From Candidatus Dormiibacter inghamiae (GTDB lineage Bacteria > Chloroflexota > Dormibacteria > Dormibacterales > Dormibacteraceae), in contig JAEKNQ010000057.1 of assembly GCA_016464825.1 (NCBI GenBank), positions 1 through 64,000 of the forward strand: a stretch of 64,000 nucleotides of DNA. The letters are read 5' to 3'. Position 1 is the stretch's first letter, and each line of letters starts with the position of its first letter. Positions 24,175 to 36,414 of this stretch are shown in pieces. The notes beneath the pieces were generated by a model, which was not told the DNA's origin, searched no databases, and saw nothing but the letters and a program-made list of their open reading frames with translations. Position numbers and translations under genes: made by a program.

Positions 24175-26259
24175 ATGCCGACGGCTTTCCAGATCGACGC
24201 GCCTTTCGAGCCCAAGGGGGACCAGCCGCAGGCCATCCGAGAGCTGATCCAAGGCGTGCGGGAGGGCGTCCGCGAGCAGACGCTGCTGGGTGTCACCGGC
24301 AGCGGAAAGACGAACGTCGTGGCCTGGGCACTCCAGGATCTCGGCCGACCGGTGCTGGTGCTGAGCCCCAACAAGACGCTGGCCGCGCAGCTCTGGGCGG
24401 AGTTCAACCGACTCTTCCCCCGCAACGCCGTCGAGTACTTCGTCAGCTACTACGACTACTACCAACCCGAGGCCTACATCGCTCGCAGCGACACCTACAT
24501 CGAGAAGGACTCAAGCAGGAACGAGGAGATCGACCGCCTCCGCCACCGCGCCACCGGCAGCCTGCTCACCCGGCGCGATGTGATAGTCGTCGCCAGCATC
24601 AGCTGCATCTACGGCATCGGCTCGGTCGAGGACTACATGGGCGAGTCGCTGACTCTCAAGGCCGGCCAGACGCTGCGCCGCGAGATCTTCCTTCGCAAGC
24701 TGACCGAGATGCTTTACGAGCGCAACGACTACGACCTGAGCCGCCTCCGCTTCCGCGTCCGGGGCGACATCGTCGACGTGGTCCCGGCCAGCGAGGAGAA
24801 GGTCTACAGGATCGAATTCTTCGGCGACGAGATCGATCGCATCCAGGAGCTGGACAGCGTCACGGGTGAGATCCTCGGCAAGCGGGAGGAGCTGACCATC
24901 TTTCCCGCCACTCACTACGTGACCCCCCGCGGCAAGTTGGAGCTGGCGATGCGCGACATCGAGACCGAGTTGGAGGAGCGCTGCCGCTGGTTCGACGAGC
25001 ACGGCAACCTGCTGGAGTCCCAGCGCCTGCGCCAGCGGACGAACTTCGATCTGGAGATGCTGCGCGAGACAGGCACCTGCGCGGGGGTTGAGAACTACTC
25101 CCGCCACCTGACCCGCCGGCAGCCCGGCGAGGCGCCCTACACCCTGCTCGACTTCCTGCCCGACGACGCGCTGATCTTCGTTGACGAGTCGCACGTGGCG
25201 GTGCCCCAGATCGGCGGCATGCTGGGCGGCGATCGTTCCCGCAAGGCCGCGCTGGTTGAGTACGGCTTCCGTCTGCCGAGCGCTTTCGACAATCGGCCGC
25301 TGAGCTTCGAGGAATGGGATGAGCGGGCCAGCCAGATCGTCTACGTCTCCGCCACGCCGGGTCCTTACGAGCTGGAGAAGAGCCAGCGAGTGGTGGAGAT
25401 GCTGGTCCGGCCGACCGGGCTGGTCGACCCGGCGATCGAGGTGCGCAAGACCGAGGGCCAGGTCGACGACCTGGTCGCCGAGCTGCGCCAGCGCGCCGAG
25501 ATGGATCAGCGCTGCCTCATTACCACGCTGACCAAGCGCTTCGCTGAGGACCTGACCGACTACCTGAAGGAGTACGGTGTCCGCGTCCGCTACATCCACT
25601 CGGATCTGGATGCGATCGAGCGGATCGAGGTCCTGCGCGGGCTGCGTCAGGGGGACTTCGATGTGCTGGTTGGCATCAACCTCCTGCGGGAGGGACTGGA
25701 CCTGCCCGAGGTGGCTCTGGTCGCCATCCTGGACGCCGACAAGGAGGGCTACCTGCGCTCCTTCCGCTCCTTCATCCAGACCATCGGTCGAGCTGCCCGC
25801 AATGTCGAGGGGCACGTGATCATGTACGCCGACAAGATCACCGACTCCATGCGCGAGGCGATCGACGAAACCGACCGTCGCCGGGCTCGGCAGATCGCCT
25901 ACAACGAAGAGCACAGCATCACCCCGGAGACTGTCAAGAAGGCCATCTACGCCCTCGAGATCGACCACAAGGATCTGCAGGCCGACGCTGTGGAGTTGAT
26001 GGCCGGGGCCGGGGTCCCCCGAGCGGACCTGCTGGCCATCGTGCGGGATCTCGAGAAGGAGATGAAGCGTCTGTCCAAGGAGCTGGCGTTCGAGGATGCC
26101 GCGCGCGTCAGGGACAAGATCATCGGCATCCGCAAGCGGCTGGCCGGGGAGGACAGCGGTGGGGAGGACGACGCCGAGGTGGCACTGGCCATCGCGGCGG
26201 CGCCCAAGCAGCGCACCACCCAGGTCCAGAACTGGCGGCGCAGCCGTCGCGGGCCCTGA
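24175..26259 (+). CDS. uvrB: Excinuclease ABC subunit B
   Basis: From ATG 24175 the product has 694 residues, normal for UvrB. FEPKGDQPQAI is the conserved start, GVTGSGKTNVVA the Walker A motif and YYDYYQPEAYI the beta-hairpin used in damage probing. VDESHV is the Walker B box, followed by GINLLREGLDLPEV, and QTIGRAARN is the last helicase motif. A UvrC-interacting coiled coil (LEKEMKRLSKELAFEDAARVRDKI) is near the C-terminus. It loads onto damaged DNA with UvrA. Two thioesterase genes and uvrA follow on the same strand. Confidence 0.97.
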   Translation: MPTAFQIDAPFEPKGDQPQAIRELIQGVREGVREQTLLGVTGSGKTNVVAWALQDLGRPVLVLSPNKTLAAQLWAEFNRLFPRNAVEYFVSYYDYYQPEAYIARSDTYIEKDSSRNEEIDRLRHRATGSLLTRRDVIVVASISCIYGIGSVEDYMGESLTLKAGQTLRREIFLRKLTEMLYERNDYDLSRLRFRVRGDIVDVVPASEEKVYRIEFFGDEIDRIQELDSVTGEILGKREELTIFPATHYVTPRGKLELAMRDIETELEERCRWFDEHGNLLESQRLRQRTNFDLEMLRETGTCAGVENYSRHLTRRQPGEAPYTLLDFLPDDALIFVDESHVAVPQIGGMLGGDRSRKAALVEYGFRLPSAFDNRPLSFEEWDERASQIVYVSATPGPYELEKSQRVVEMLVRPTGLVDPAIEVRKTEGQVDDLVAELRQRAEMDQRCLITTLTKRFAEDLTDYLKEYGVRVRYIHSDLDAIERIEVLRGLRQGDFDVLVGINLLREGLDLPEVALVAILDADKEGYLRSFRSFIQTIGRAARNVEGHVIMYADKITDSMREAIDETDRRRARQIAYNEEHSITPETVKKAIYALEIDHKDLQADAVELMAGAGVPRADLLAIVRDLEKEMKRLSKELAFEDAARVRDKIIGIRKRLAGEDSGGEDDAEVALAIAAAPKQRTTQVQNWRRSRRGP

Positions 26260-26290
26260 GCCTCTGCTGGGCATCCTCGAAAATGGACTG

Positions 26291-26722
26291 GTGACGAACC
26301 TCGAAGCACTCCGGCTGGGCCTGCGCGGCGAGGGGCCGCGAGCCGGCTGGAGCGAAGCCCTGGGGGCGCGCTTCGCGGAAGTCGAGCCAGGCCGGGTGGT
26401 GGTCGAGCTGACCGCCGACTCTCAACACCGCCATCCGGGCGGCGTGGTTCAGGGCGGTGTCATCACTCAGATCGCCGACGCCGCGATGGGCACTTCCCTC
26501 CTCACCCTTCAGCCTGACCAGGAGGCGAACACCACCATCAATCTCAAGATCAACTTTCTCCGCCCGGTGGTGGAAGGCCGGATCCGGGCCATCGGCAGGA
26601 TCATCCAGATGGGCGAAGACCTGCTCTTCAGTGAGGCGCAGGTGATCAACGAAGCTGGCAAGCTCATCGCCCACGCTTCCTCGACCTGCCTTCGCATCCC
26701 GCGCGACGGAGGCTGGCGCTGA
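26291..26722 (+). CDS. PaaI-type hotdog thioesterase, first of a pair
   Basis: From GTG 26291 the product has 143 residues. HRHPGGVVQGGVITQIADAAMG is the PaaI-type hotdog helix with its conserved HPxG...G..AxxxDxAMG-like pattern, followed by NLKINFLRPVVEGRIRAIGRIIQMG and an ISASSTC-like last strand (IAHASSTC). It likely hydrolyses an aryl- or acyl-CoA thioester. It overlaps the second hotdog gene by one base (TGATG) and lies 31 bp after uvrB. The start codon choice is uncertain, since no strong ribosome site is visible; the upstream frame overlaps uvrB. Confidence 0.82.
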   Translation: MTNLEALRLGLRGEGPRAGWSEALGARFAEVEPGRVVVELTADSQHRHPGGVVQGGVITQIADAAMGTSLLTLQPDQEANTTINLKINFLRPVVEGRIRAIGRIIQMGEDLLFSEAQVINEAGKLIAHASSTCLRIPRDGGWR

Positions 26723-27100
26723 TGCCGGAGAGGGACTCGCGCCCGCTTGCCTGGCTGGGAATTCAGGCAGCGACGGCCGGCAGGGGTGAGGTGGCGCTGG
26801 AGATGGACGGTCGGTCCGACTTCGCCGATGGCGACCGCATCCATCGCGGCTTTCTGGCGGTCCTGGCCCAGTCAGCTCTGGAAGCGGCCATCGCCGCCGA
26901 TGCGGTGCCGGGGCAGGCGGCCTGGGGCTTCGACTTGCAGTGCAACTTCACAGGCGTGGCTCGAGCCGGCGAGCGCCTGCGGGCGGTGGCCAGGGTCATC
27001 CATTCCGGCCGTCGCACGGCTCTCGCTGAGTGCACCATCAGCGGCTCGGATGGCCGCCTGGTCGGCACTGCCACCGCCACGTTCCAGCCAGCGGAGGCAG

Positions 27101-27108
<8 letters not shown>
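26722..27108 (+). CDS. Hotdog-fold thioesterase family protein, second of a pair
   Basis: The 128-residue product is a shorter, more diverged hotdog protein: [21 protein letters not shown] is the central helix, followed by [31 protein letters not shown] and a last strand [11 protein letters not shown]. It lacks the HPGG catalytic pattern of its partner, so the two may form a heteromer with one active subunit type. The ATG overlaps the upstream stop by one base, and the stop lies 8 bp inside uvrA. Confidence 0.75.
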
Positions 27109-30024
<2,916 letters not shown>

Positions 30025-30028
<4 letters not shown>

Positions 30029-31530
30029 GCGCTTTGGCGGACCTGAAGGAGGTGCTGTTCGAGGTCAGCGACCTCCATCAAGCGGCTGAGCTGCTGGGCT
30101 GGGACCAGGAGACATACATGCCTGCCGGCGGCGTGGCGGACCGGGCAAATCAGCTCGGCACCCTGAGCCGCATAGCCCACGAGCGCTTCGTCGCTGCGAA
30201 GACTGGGCGGCTGCTGGAAGCCGCCCAGTCCGAGGTTGCCGGCCTGGCCGATGATTCCGACGATGCGCGCCTCGTCCGGGTGACGCGCCGGGACTGGGAT
30301 CAGGAGACCCGGCTGCCCAGCGACCTCGTGGTGGCCATGGCGCGAGAGGGCGCGATCTCGCGGCCCGTCTGGCAGGAGGCCCGCGCCAAGGGTGATTGGT
30401 CACTGTTCGCGCCGCGGATGCGGATCACGGTAGAGCTTGCGCAGCGGGTGGCGGAGGCGATCGGCACCACGGGCAGGGCCTATGACGCTCTCATCGATCT
30501 GAACGAGCCTGGTCTCGATACCGCTCAAGTGGAGCATCTGTTCAGTCAGTTGCGGGACCGGATAGTGCCCTTGCTCCGTCGGGTTCAGGAGCACTCGGAC
30601 CGCGTGGACGTGTCGGTGCTGAACCGCGAGGTCGAGCCCCAAACGCAGCTCAATTTCTCGACCCGCGTCGTAGAGCGTCTCGGTTACGACTTTGAGCGGG
30701 GCCGGCAAGACCTGTCCGCCCATCCGTTCTGCACCTCCTTCGGAATCGGGGATGTGCGGATCACAACGCGGGTCAAGCCGAGCCTGCGAGAGGGCTGCCT
30801 CTTCTCCTCCATTCACGAGTCGGGCCATGCGATGTACGAGCAGGGCATCTCGCCGGCGCTGGCCCGCACGCCCCTCGCCATGGGTACCTCGCCCGGTGTG
30901 CATGAGTCGCAGTCGCGCCTGTGGGAGAACCTGGTAGGGCGCGGACGGGCTTTCTGGCAGCACTTCTACCCCGAACTGCAGGCGGCCTTCAACGGGGCTC
31001 TGAATGAAGTGGGGGAGGAGGAGTTCTATCGCGCCTGCAACGCGGTTCGACCTTCCTACGTTCGGGTCGACGCCGACGAGCTGACCTACAACCTGCACGT
31101 AATGCTCCGCTTCGAGATCGAGAAGGAGCTGCTGGAAGGTCAGCTCTCGGTCGAGGAAGTGCCGGAGGCCTGGGCTGTGCAGGTGAAGGAGTACCTGGGC
31201 CTGGAGCCGCCGTCAGGGTCGGAGGGGCCGCTGCAGGACATCCACTGGACCCAACCGATGCTCGGAGGCTTCATCGGTTACGCACTGGGCAATGTGATAG
31301 GCGCCCAGCTGATGGAGTGCGTCCGGATGCGGCTGCCCCGGCTGGACGCCCAGATCGCAGCCGGTGATTTCGCTCCTCTCCTGGGTTGGCTGCGTGAGAA
31401 CGTTTACCTGCATGGTCGCAAGTTCACGCCCCAGGAGCTGGTTCAGCGGGTGACGGGACGGGCGATAGAGGCGGGGCCCTGGATCCGCTACGTGGAATGC
31501 AAGTTCGGCGACCTCTACGAGCTGAACTGA
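30025..31530 (+). CDS. M32 family carboxypeptidase (Taq-like)
   Basis: The 501-residue protein has the length and motifs of thermostable carboxypeptidase Taq: [14 protein letters not shown] is the HExxH zinc site, [14 protein letters not shown] carries the third metal-binding glutamate, and [20 protein letters not shown] and the C-terminal [17 protein letters not shown] are conserved. It is a cytoplasmic metallocarboxypeptidase. The ATG overlaps the uvrA stop (ATGA). Three bases after its stop the second interspersed element begins. Confidence 0.94.
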
Positions 31531-31533
31531 GCC

Positions 31534-31768
31534 TAGTTGGCTGTACCGGCCGAAAAGACCGCATGTCGCGGCTCAGGGCGCCGATGCGTGCGCAGCATCC
31601 CCCGCGTCGCGTTGCCCCCTGAGCAATGGGCGCGGCCCTTCGTCGTCACGGATCTTCAGGATCCGCTCCTCCTCGTTCCACCCTTTCCTTCGCCTAGGCC
31701 CCCTGACCCGGGCCCTGGGCGGGCGCCTGCCCCGAGCTACTGCCCAATCGGCCGTCACAGGCAACCAG
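31534..31768. repeat. Interspersed structured element, copy 2
   Basis: This 235-bp element starts TAGTTGGCTGTACCGGCCGA and ends TCGGCCGTCACAGGCAACCA; the ends are inverted repeats (16 of 20). Inside, the hairpin at 31649-31665 has six pairs, one of which is C-G where copy 1 has T-A. The region matches copy 1 and copy 3 over most of its length. It begins three bases after the M32 carboxypeptidase stop and is followed directly by a mosaic pseudogene. No transposase or target duplication is obvious. Confidence 0.85.
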
Positions 31769-31774
31769 GGCTGA

Positions 31775-32446
31775 TTCCGGCCCATGAAGTGGTCGGAGCG
31801 GTCGCTGGGGAGCGGGTGGTGCTGGTTCCCGGCACGCTCAGCGACAGGGGCACGTGGCTCAAGCTGCTGGGCGCTCTCACCCCTCGCTTTCGCTTCCATG
31901 ACTTCGAGCGCACGATGCAGCTCAATTACTTCGGCGCCGTCAAGCTCGTTCTGGCCTTTCTGCCTGGCATGCGCCAGCGCGGCAGCGGCCACATCATCAA
32001 CGTTCCTCGATAGGCGTGCAGTCGTATCCGCACCCGTGCCTCTGTGGCTACGAAGAGCGCTGGCGGCGCTCTCCCGCTGCCTGGGACAGGAGGTGGGGGA
32101 CGATGGAGTGGCGGTGACCAACGTGCACATGCCGTTGGTGAGGGTTCCCATGATCGCGCCGACCGACATCTACGCCGACTTTCCCACCATCGACACCGAT
32201 CAGGCCGCGAAGATGGTTCTCGAGGCGGTTCTCTGCCGACCGCTAGAGGTATCGACGCGGCTGGGCAAGTTTGGGGGAGGCTGTCGACACTGTTGCGCCC
32301 GGTTTGCTCAAGCTGGTCATGACCGGCGCTTACCACGCCTGCCCGGAGTCGGGCGGCAGATCAGAGGCAGCCGCGGGGAAGGGGGAACCGGGATGTCGAC
32401 CGAAGCCGCCGCCCTGGCCTACCTGATGCGAGGCGTCCACTTCTAG
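31775..32446 (+). pseudogene. Mosaic remnant: alpha/beta-hydrolase start fused to a decayed SDR
   Basis: The stretch first reads VVLVPGTLSDRGTWLKLLG, an alpha/beta-hydrolase opening. It then passes without a break into DFERTMQLNYFGAVKLVLAF and RQRGSGHIINV, the middle of a short-chain dehydrogenase like the acyl-CoA-reductase type. A stop at 32011 and frame changes follow. GVAVTNVHMPLVRVPMIAPT continues in another frame, and the end, AAALAYLMRGVHF, is again family-like. The SDR N-terminus with its NAD loop and the catalytic YxxxK are absent. It is non-functional and looks like the scar of a deletion joining two genes. Confidence 0.6.
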
Positions 32447-32471
32447 GGAGCCCGCAGCGAGCGATTCACGG

Positions 32472-32825
32472 CTAGTGCTGTCCGAAGACCCCCGCGAGCA
32501 GGCCGGCGAAGATCAGGATGACCACCGCGATGGCCAGCACGAACAGGGCGAGGTGGACGTAGCCCAGGATGAGTCCGGCGACGGCCAGACCGTTGCCGGC
32601 TTCGCCTGTCCGCCGGATGTCACGGCGCGCCATATGGCCGGTGACCACTGCGACAATGGCGCCGACCAGGGGCAGGATCACGAAGGAGGCGGCTCCGGTG
32701 GCCAGGCTGACGATGGCCAGAGTGTTGGTGGGGCGAGAGCCGGCCGGGACGCCCACCCAGCCTCCCGGTGGTGGGGCAGGCGGTCTCGGGGCTGGCTCGT
32801 CGGGATGGTAGGGGCGTTCCTGCAC
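32472..32825 (-). CDS. DUF4190 domain membrane protein
   Basis: The 117-residue product has a proline-rich N-terminus (PDEPAPRPPAPPPGGW), followed by TNTLAIVSLATGAASFVILPLVGAI and the conserved GHMARRDIRRTGEAGNGLAVAGLILGY of DUF4190, then a final hydrophobic helix. Two or three membrane segments are expected. The function is unknown; the family is frequent in actinobacteria and relatives. The start is GTG 32825; it is divergent from uvrC with 35 bp between. Confidence 0.82.
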   Translation of the reverse strand: MQERPYHPDEPAPRPPAPPPGGWVGVPAGSRPTNTLAIVSLATGAASFVILPLVGAIVAVVTGHMARRDIRRTGEAGNGLAVAGLILGYVHLALFVLAIAVVILIFAGLLAGVFGQH

Positions 32826-32860
32826 AGTCCAACACTAGCTCAGTTCCTAAGATCGAGCCA

Positions 32861-34732
32861 GTGAGCGAAGCCCACGCCCAATCGATCCGTCAGCGGCTGC
32901 GCGCGGTGCCCGAGACACCCGGCGTCTACCTGCTCCGCGACGCCTCTGGCCAGGTCATCTACGTGGGCAAGGCGATCCGGCTCCGGGACCGGCTGCGCAA
33001 CTACTTCACCCCTGGTTACGGCCAGACAGCGCGGCTGGCTGAGCTGCTCAACAGGGTTTTCGACTTCGAGGTGGTGCAGGCTGCCAACGAGGTCGAGGCG
33101 CTGATCCTGGAGTGCAATCTCATCAAGCACTACCGCCCACGCTTCAATATCCGGCTCAAGGACGACAAGAACTATCTCTACCTGAAGCTGCCGCTGCGGG
33201 AGGAGTTTCCCCGGGTCCACTACACGCGCCGGATCCAGAACGACGGCGCCCAGTACTTCGGTCCCTACACCAGCGCCCAATCCCTGCGCAGCACAGTCAA
33301 GAGCCTGCGCCAGCTCCTTCCCTTCAGGACCTGCTCTGACGACATCTTCAAGCAGCACAAGGTCTGCCTCGACTTCCACATCAGGCGCTGTCCAGGGCCC
33401 TGCGAAGGACGTGTCGACCGAGCCAGCTACGGATCGCGCATCAGGGAGGTGGGCCTCTTCATGGAGGGCCGCTCGGACATGCTCACCAAGCGCCTGAGGG
33501 ATCGGATGGAGCAGTCGGCGGAGACGCTGGACTTTGAGAACGCGGCTCGATTCCGAGACCAGCTGGCGGCCATGGAGAAGATCGCCGATCGCCAGAAGGT
33601 TCTGACGCACAGCCGGGACGACGAGGACCTGGTCGCCTACGCGCGGCAGGGCCGCCACGTCTATGTCGAGGTGGCCTACGTCCGCCAGGGCAAGCTGATC
33701 GGCCACGATGGGCATGCCCTGGAGGGCGCCGGGGAAGCCGGGGAAGGTGAGCTGCTGCGCGGCTTCCTGCTGCAGTACTACGCCAGCGCCACGCACATCC
33801 CTCGGCGCATCCTCCTGCCGGGTCCTGTCGATGAGCCGACACTGGTCCAGGAATGGCTCGCTAGCCGCCGGCAGGGCGCGGTCAAGCTGGAGGTGCCCCA
33901 GCGCGGTCGCCGGCGGCAGCTGGTCCAGCAGCTGAGCGACACGGCTGCCGGGGAGCTTACCCAGCTGCGGATCCAGGCTGACTACGACCGTAGCCGCACC
34001 GAGCCGATGCTCGCCGCGCTGGCCGAGGCTCTGGAGCTGGACGAGCCGCCTCGTCGCATCGAGTGCTATGACATCTCCAACATCCAGGGCCAGTCGGCGG
34101 TGGGCTCCATGGTTGTTTTCGAAGACGGCCGGCCGCGCAGCGATCACTACCGCAACTTCAGAATCAAGGCCACGCCAGGTCCCAACGACTTCGCCATGCT
34201 GCAGGAGGTGCTGCGGCGGCGCTTCGAGCGCCTCGAGCTCTCGCTTCGCCGATCCGACTCAGGCGACGGTGGAGCGCTACCCGCTGGGACGGCTGACGAT
34301 TCCTTCTCGAGCCGGCCCGACCTCGTCCTCATCGACGGCGGGAAGGGCCAGCTGAGCGCGGCGATGGAGGTGTTGGAGGAGGTCGGTTTCGCCGACATTC
34401 CTACCTTTGGCCTGGCCAAGGAGCACGAGTGGCTGTTCGCGCCCGGCCGTTCCGAGCCGATAGTGCAGGAGCATGACTCCGGCGGCATGTTCCTGGTCCA
34501 GCGGGTGCGGGACGAGGCTCACCGCTTTGCCATCACGCACCACCGCAAGACGCGCACGAAGAGGGCGCTGAGCTCGCCGCTGGATTCGGTGGAGGGCGTC
34601 GGCCCGGCGCGCAAGCGGGCGCTTCTGCGGACATTCGGATCGCTGCAGGGCCTCCGGGAGGCAAGCTTGGAAGACATAGTCCAGGTGGGAGTGCCGGAAC
34701 GTGTGGCGCTGCGGCTGAAGGAGCTGGTGTGA
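32861..34732 (+). CDS. uvrC: Excinuclease ABC subunit C
   Basis: From GTG 32861 the product has 623 residues. The N-terminal GIY-YIG nuclease is TPGVYLLRDASGQVIYVGKA, the UvrB-binding segment is LDFENAARFRDQLAAMEKI, and the RNase H-like second nuclease has ECYDISNIQGQSAVGSMVVF and LVLIDGGKGQLSAAMEVL. A helix-hairpin-helix pair ends the protein (VEGVGPARKRALLRTFGS). It makes both incisions around a lesion. Longer upstream frames overlap the divergent DUF4190 gene. The GTGA overlap with the rapZ-like gene suggests coupling. Confidence 0.96.
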   Translation: MSEAHAQSIRQRLRAVPETPGVYLLRDASGQVIYVGKAIRLRDRLRNYFTPGYGQTARLAELLNRVFDFEVVQAANEVEALILECNLIKHYRPRFNIRLKDDKNYLYLKLPLREEFPRVHYTRRIQNDGAQYFGPYTSAQSLRSTVKSLRQLLPFRTCSDDIFKQHKVCLDFHIRRCPGPCEGRVDRASYGSRIREVGLFMEGRSDMLTKRLRDRMEQSAETLDFENAARFRDQLAAMEKIADRQKVLTHSRDDEDLVAYARQGRHVYVEVAYVRQGKLIGHDGHALEGAGEAGEGELLRGFLLQYYASATHIPRRILLPGPVDEPTLVQEWLASRRQGAVKLEVPQRGRRRQLVQQLSDTAAGELTQLRIQADYDRSRTEPMLAALAEALELDEPPRRIECYDISNIQGQSAVGSMVVFEDGRPRSDHYRNFRIKATPGPNDFAMLQEVLRRRFERLELSLRRSDSGDGGALPAGTADDSFSSRPDLVLIDGGKGQLSAAMEVLEEVGFADIPTFGLAKEHEWLFAPGRSEPIVQEHDSGGMFLVQRVRDEAHRFAITHHRKTRTKRALSSPLDSVEGVGPARKRALLRTFGSLQGLREASLEDIVQVGVPERVALRLKELV

Positions 34733-35346
34733 GCGGCCTGATCGTCCTGGGTGGAGCCGAAGGGGCCGCGGCTCAGGCTCACTTTCTGGCCACTGGGCGT
34801 CCGCTGGAGGTGATCAGCGGCCCCAGCGCGGAGCGGCTGCGTCAGATGGACGCGGAAGGCCTTCGTTACGTGCTGATCCACGTCGGGGAAGACGACGGTG
34901 AGGCGGAGGGCAGCTACGAGCGGGCTCACCACCGAGTCACCCTGGCCGAGGTGCCTGGGCTGGCGCTGCGGCTTCGGCAGCGCGAGAAGAAGCTGGTCAC
35001 CTGCCTCGCCTTCGGCTACAAGAACGGCGTGCCGGCGGACGCGACATGGCTCGTCGACGTCCGCTTTCTCGACAATCCCTACTGGGAGGAGAGCTTGCGC
35101 CCGCTCGACGGGCGAGAACCGGCAGTGGCCGAATACGTGCTGCGCCAGCCGGCCGCTCGCGAGCTGCTGGATCGGCTGGAGTCAGTGCTCCGCTGGTCGA
35201 TCCCGCTCTACCAGCGGGACGAGCTGATTGTGGCTTTCGGCTGTACTGGCGGCCGGCATCGCTCAGTGGCCCTGGCCGAAGCGATGGCACAGCGGCTGGC
35301 TGATATGCCGGGAATCGAGCTGCGATACGAGGCGCGGGAGCTGTGA
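34729..35346 (+). CDS. RapZ C-terminal-domain protein lacking the P-loop ATPase domain
   Basis: The 205-residue protein contains the RapZ C-terminal domain: TCLAFGYKNGVPADATWLVDVRFLDNPYW and FGCTGGRHRSVALAEA are its signatures. The N-terminal P-loop domain of RapZ/YvcJ (GxxGSGKS, about 150 residues) is absent; instead about 60 residues begin GLIVLGGAEGAAAQAHFL with no Walker motif. In E. coli the C-terminal domain alone binds GlcN6P and small RNA, so a ligand-sensing role is possible. It follows uvrC, the usual place of rapZ, but yvcK does not follow. Start GTG overlaps the uvrC stop. Confidence 0.85.
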   Translation: MSGLIVLGGAEGAAAQAHFLATGRPLEVISGPSAERLRQMDAEGLRYVLIHVGEDDGEAEGSYERAHHRVTLAEVPGLALRLRQREKKLVTCLAFGYKNGVPADATWLVDVRFLDNPYWEESLRPLDGREPAVAEYVLRQPAARELLDRLESVLRWSIPLYQRDELIVAFGCTGGRHRSVALAEAMAQRLADMPGIELRYEAREL

Positions 35347-36287
35347 GATGCCTGGTCCTCGGCGGCACCGGGTTCGTCGGCGTCGCCGCCTGCAAAGAGC
35401 TGATGCGGCGTGGGGTGGAGACGATTGCGGCCAGTCGGACAGCCAAGCCCTACGGCACCTTCACAAGCCACACCACCTTGGACCGCCGCGACACAGTGCA
35501 GCTGGCTGAGGCGTTAGGCCGCGTGCGGCCGGACGTCGTGCTGGACTTGGCGGCGTTCCAGGCGGCCGAGGTGGCGACCATGCTGGACCTGTTCCCGCAG
35601 GGTCGCTACGTATTCGTTTCGACTGGCGTCTATCCTGACGACTTCGGCCCGCGGGCGGCACGGGAGGAGGACTTCGGCCCCCTGCCAGGGCCCGTTCCGG
35701 CTGAAAGCCTGGAATACCGGGAGGGCAAGCGCTGGTGCGAAACGGTTCTGGCCCGTCGGCCCGAGCGAGACTGGGTGGTGATCCGACCGCCCGCCATCCT
35801 CGGGCCGGACGACCACACCCTGCGCATCGCCGCCTACATCCAGCGGGTCGAGGATGGCGGCCCCCTGCTCGTTCCGCAAGAGACGTTCGAGCAGCAGGCA
35901 GGCCTGGCCTGGGTGAAGGACGTCGGCTATGCCTGCGCCCTGGCAGTGGACCAGCGCCCGCAGCTGCACGGGCCATACAACGTCGCGTTCGACGGCGTCA
36001 GCCTCCGGGCGCTCATCGAGGCTCTGGCCAGGGCGCTCGGCAGGCCCGCCCAGCTGGTCCCGCTGCCGTATGCCGAGCTGCCGCCGTACGCCAGCCCCTA
36101 TGGCCCTGATCCCAAGCGTTCGGCCGGCTATGATCTGACCCGAGCGAGAACTGAGCTCGGTTTCAAGCCCAGTCAGCTGGAGGACGCGCTGGCCGACACT
36201 CTGGCCTGGTACCAGGTGCAGCGGCCCTCCCATCCCGGCTACGCGAACCGCGCCCAGGAGCTGGAGATCGCAGCTGCCCGAGGTTAA
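35343..36287 (+). CDS. NAD-dependent epimerase/dehydratase family protein
   Basis: The 314-residue extended SDR has GGTGFVG (7-13) for NAD binding, the strand VVLDLAAF, the serine region VFVSTGVYP, and YREGK as the YxxxK active site. Its C-terminal half (GPYNVAFDGVSLRALIEALARALG) is a substrate domain typical of nucleotide-sugar or isoflavone-reductase-like epimerases. The substrate is unknown. The GTG at 35343 overlaps the stop of the RapZ-like gene. It occupies the place where yvcK is normally found. Confidence 0.82.
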   Translation: MRCLVLGGTGFVGVAACKELMRRGVETIAASRTAKPYGTFTSHTTLDRRDTVQLAEALGRVRPDVVLDLAAFQAAEVATMLDLFPQGRYVFVSTGVYPDDFGPRAAREEDFGPLPGPVPAESLEYREGKRWCETVLARRPERDWVVIRPPAILGPDDHTLRIAAYIQRVEDGGPLLVPQETFEQQAGLAWVKDVGYACALAVDQRPQLHGPYNVAFDGVSLRALIEALARALGRPAQLVPLPYAELPPYASPYGPDPKRSAGYDLTRARTELGFKPSQLEDALADTLAWYQVQRPSHPGYANRAQELEIAAARG

Positions 36288-36377
36288 TGACCTGGCCGCC
36301 ACTGGCTCGATTTCGACGAACTGATGTTGTCCCTGCATTTGAATCCGGACAGCCAGGCGGGAGGCGGGGCCGGGAGT

Positions 36378-36404
36378 GGACTACGTCGGTTCCTACGTCA
36401 GTCC
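36378..36404. terminator. Candidate bidirectional terminator hairpin
   Basis: GGACTACGT and ACGTCAGTCC pair with one bulged C around an 8-nt loop, in the gap between the convergent epimerase and membrane-protein genes. No U-tract follows. The remaining sequence of this 127-bp gap holds nothing recognisable. Confidence 0.4.
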
Positions 36405-36414
36405 CGCCCGGACC

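Noticed and set aside
24511-26274. 587-codon open frame on the minus strand
   Set aside because: It lies antisense to uvrB, shows no family motifs, and is a by-product of high-GC codon use.
31620-31770. Recurring peptide FVVTDLQ in frames across the repeat copies
   Set aside because: It is a by-product of the conserved repeat DNA; frames differ after a few codons and the changes keep hairpins rather than codons.
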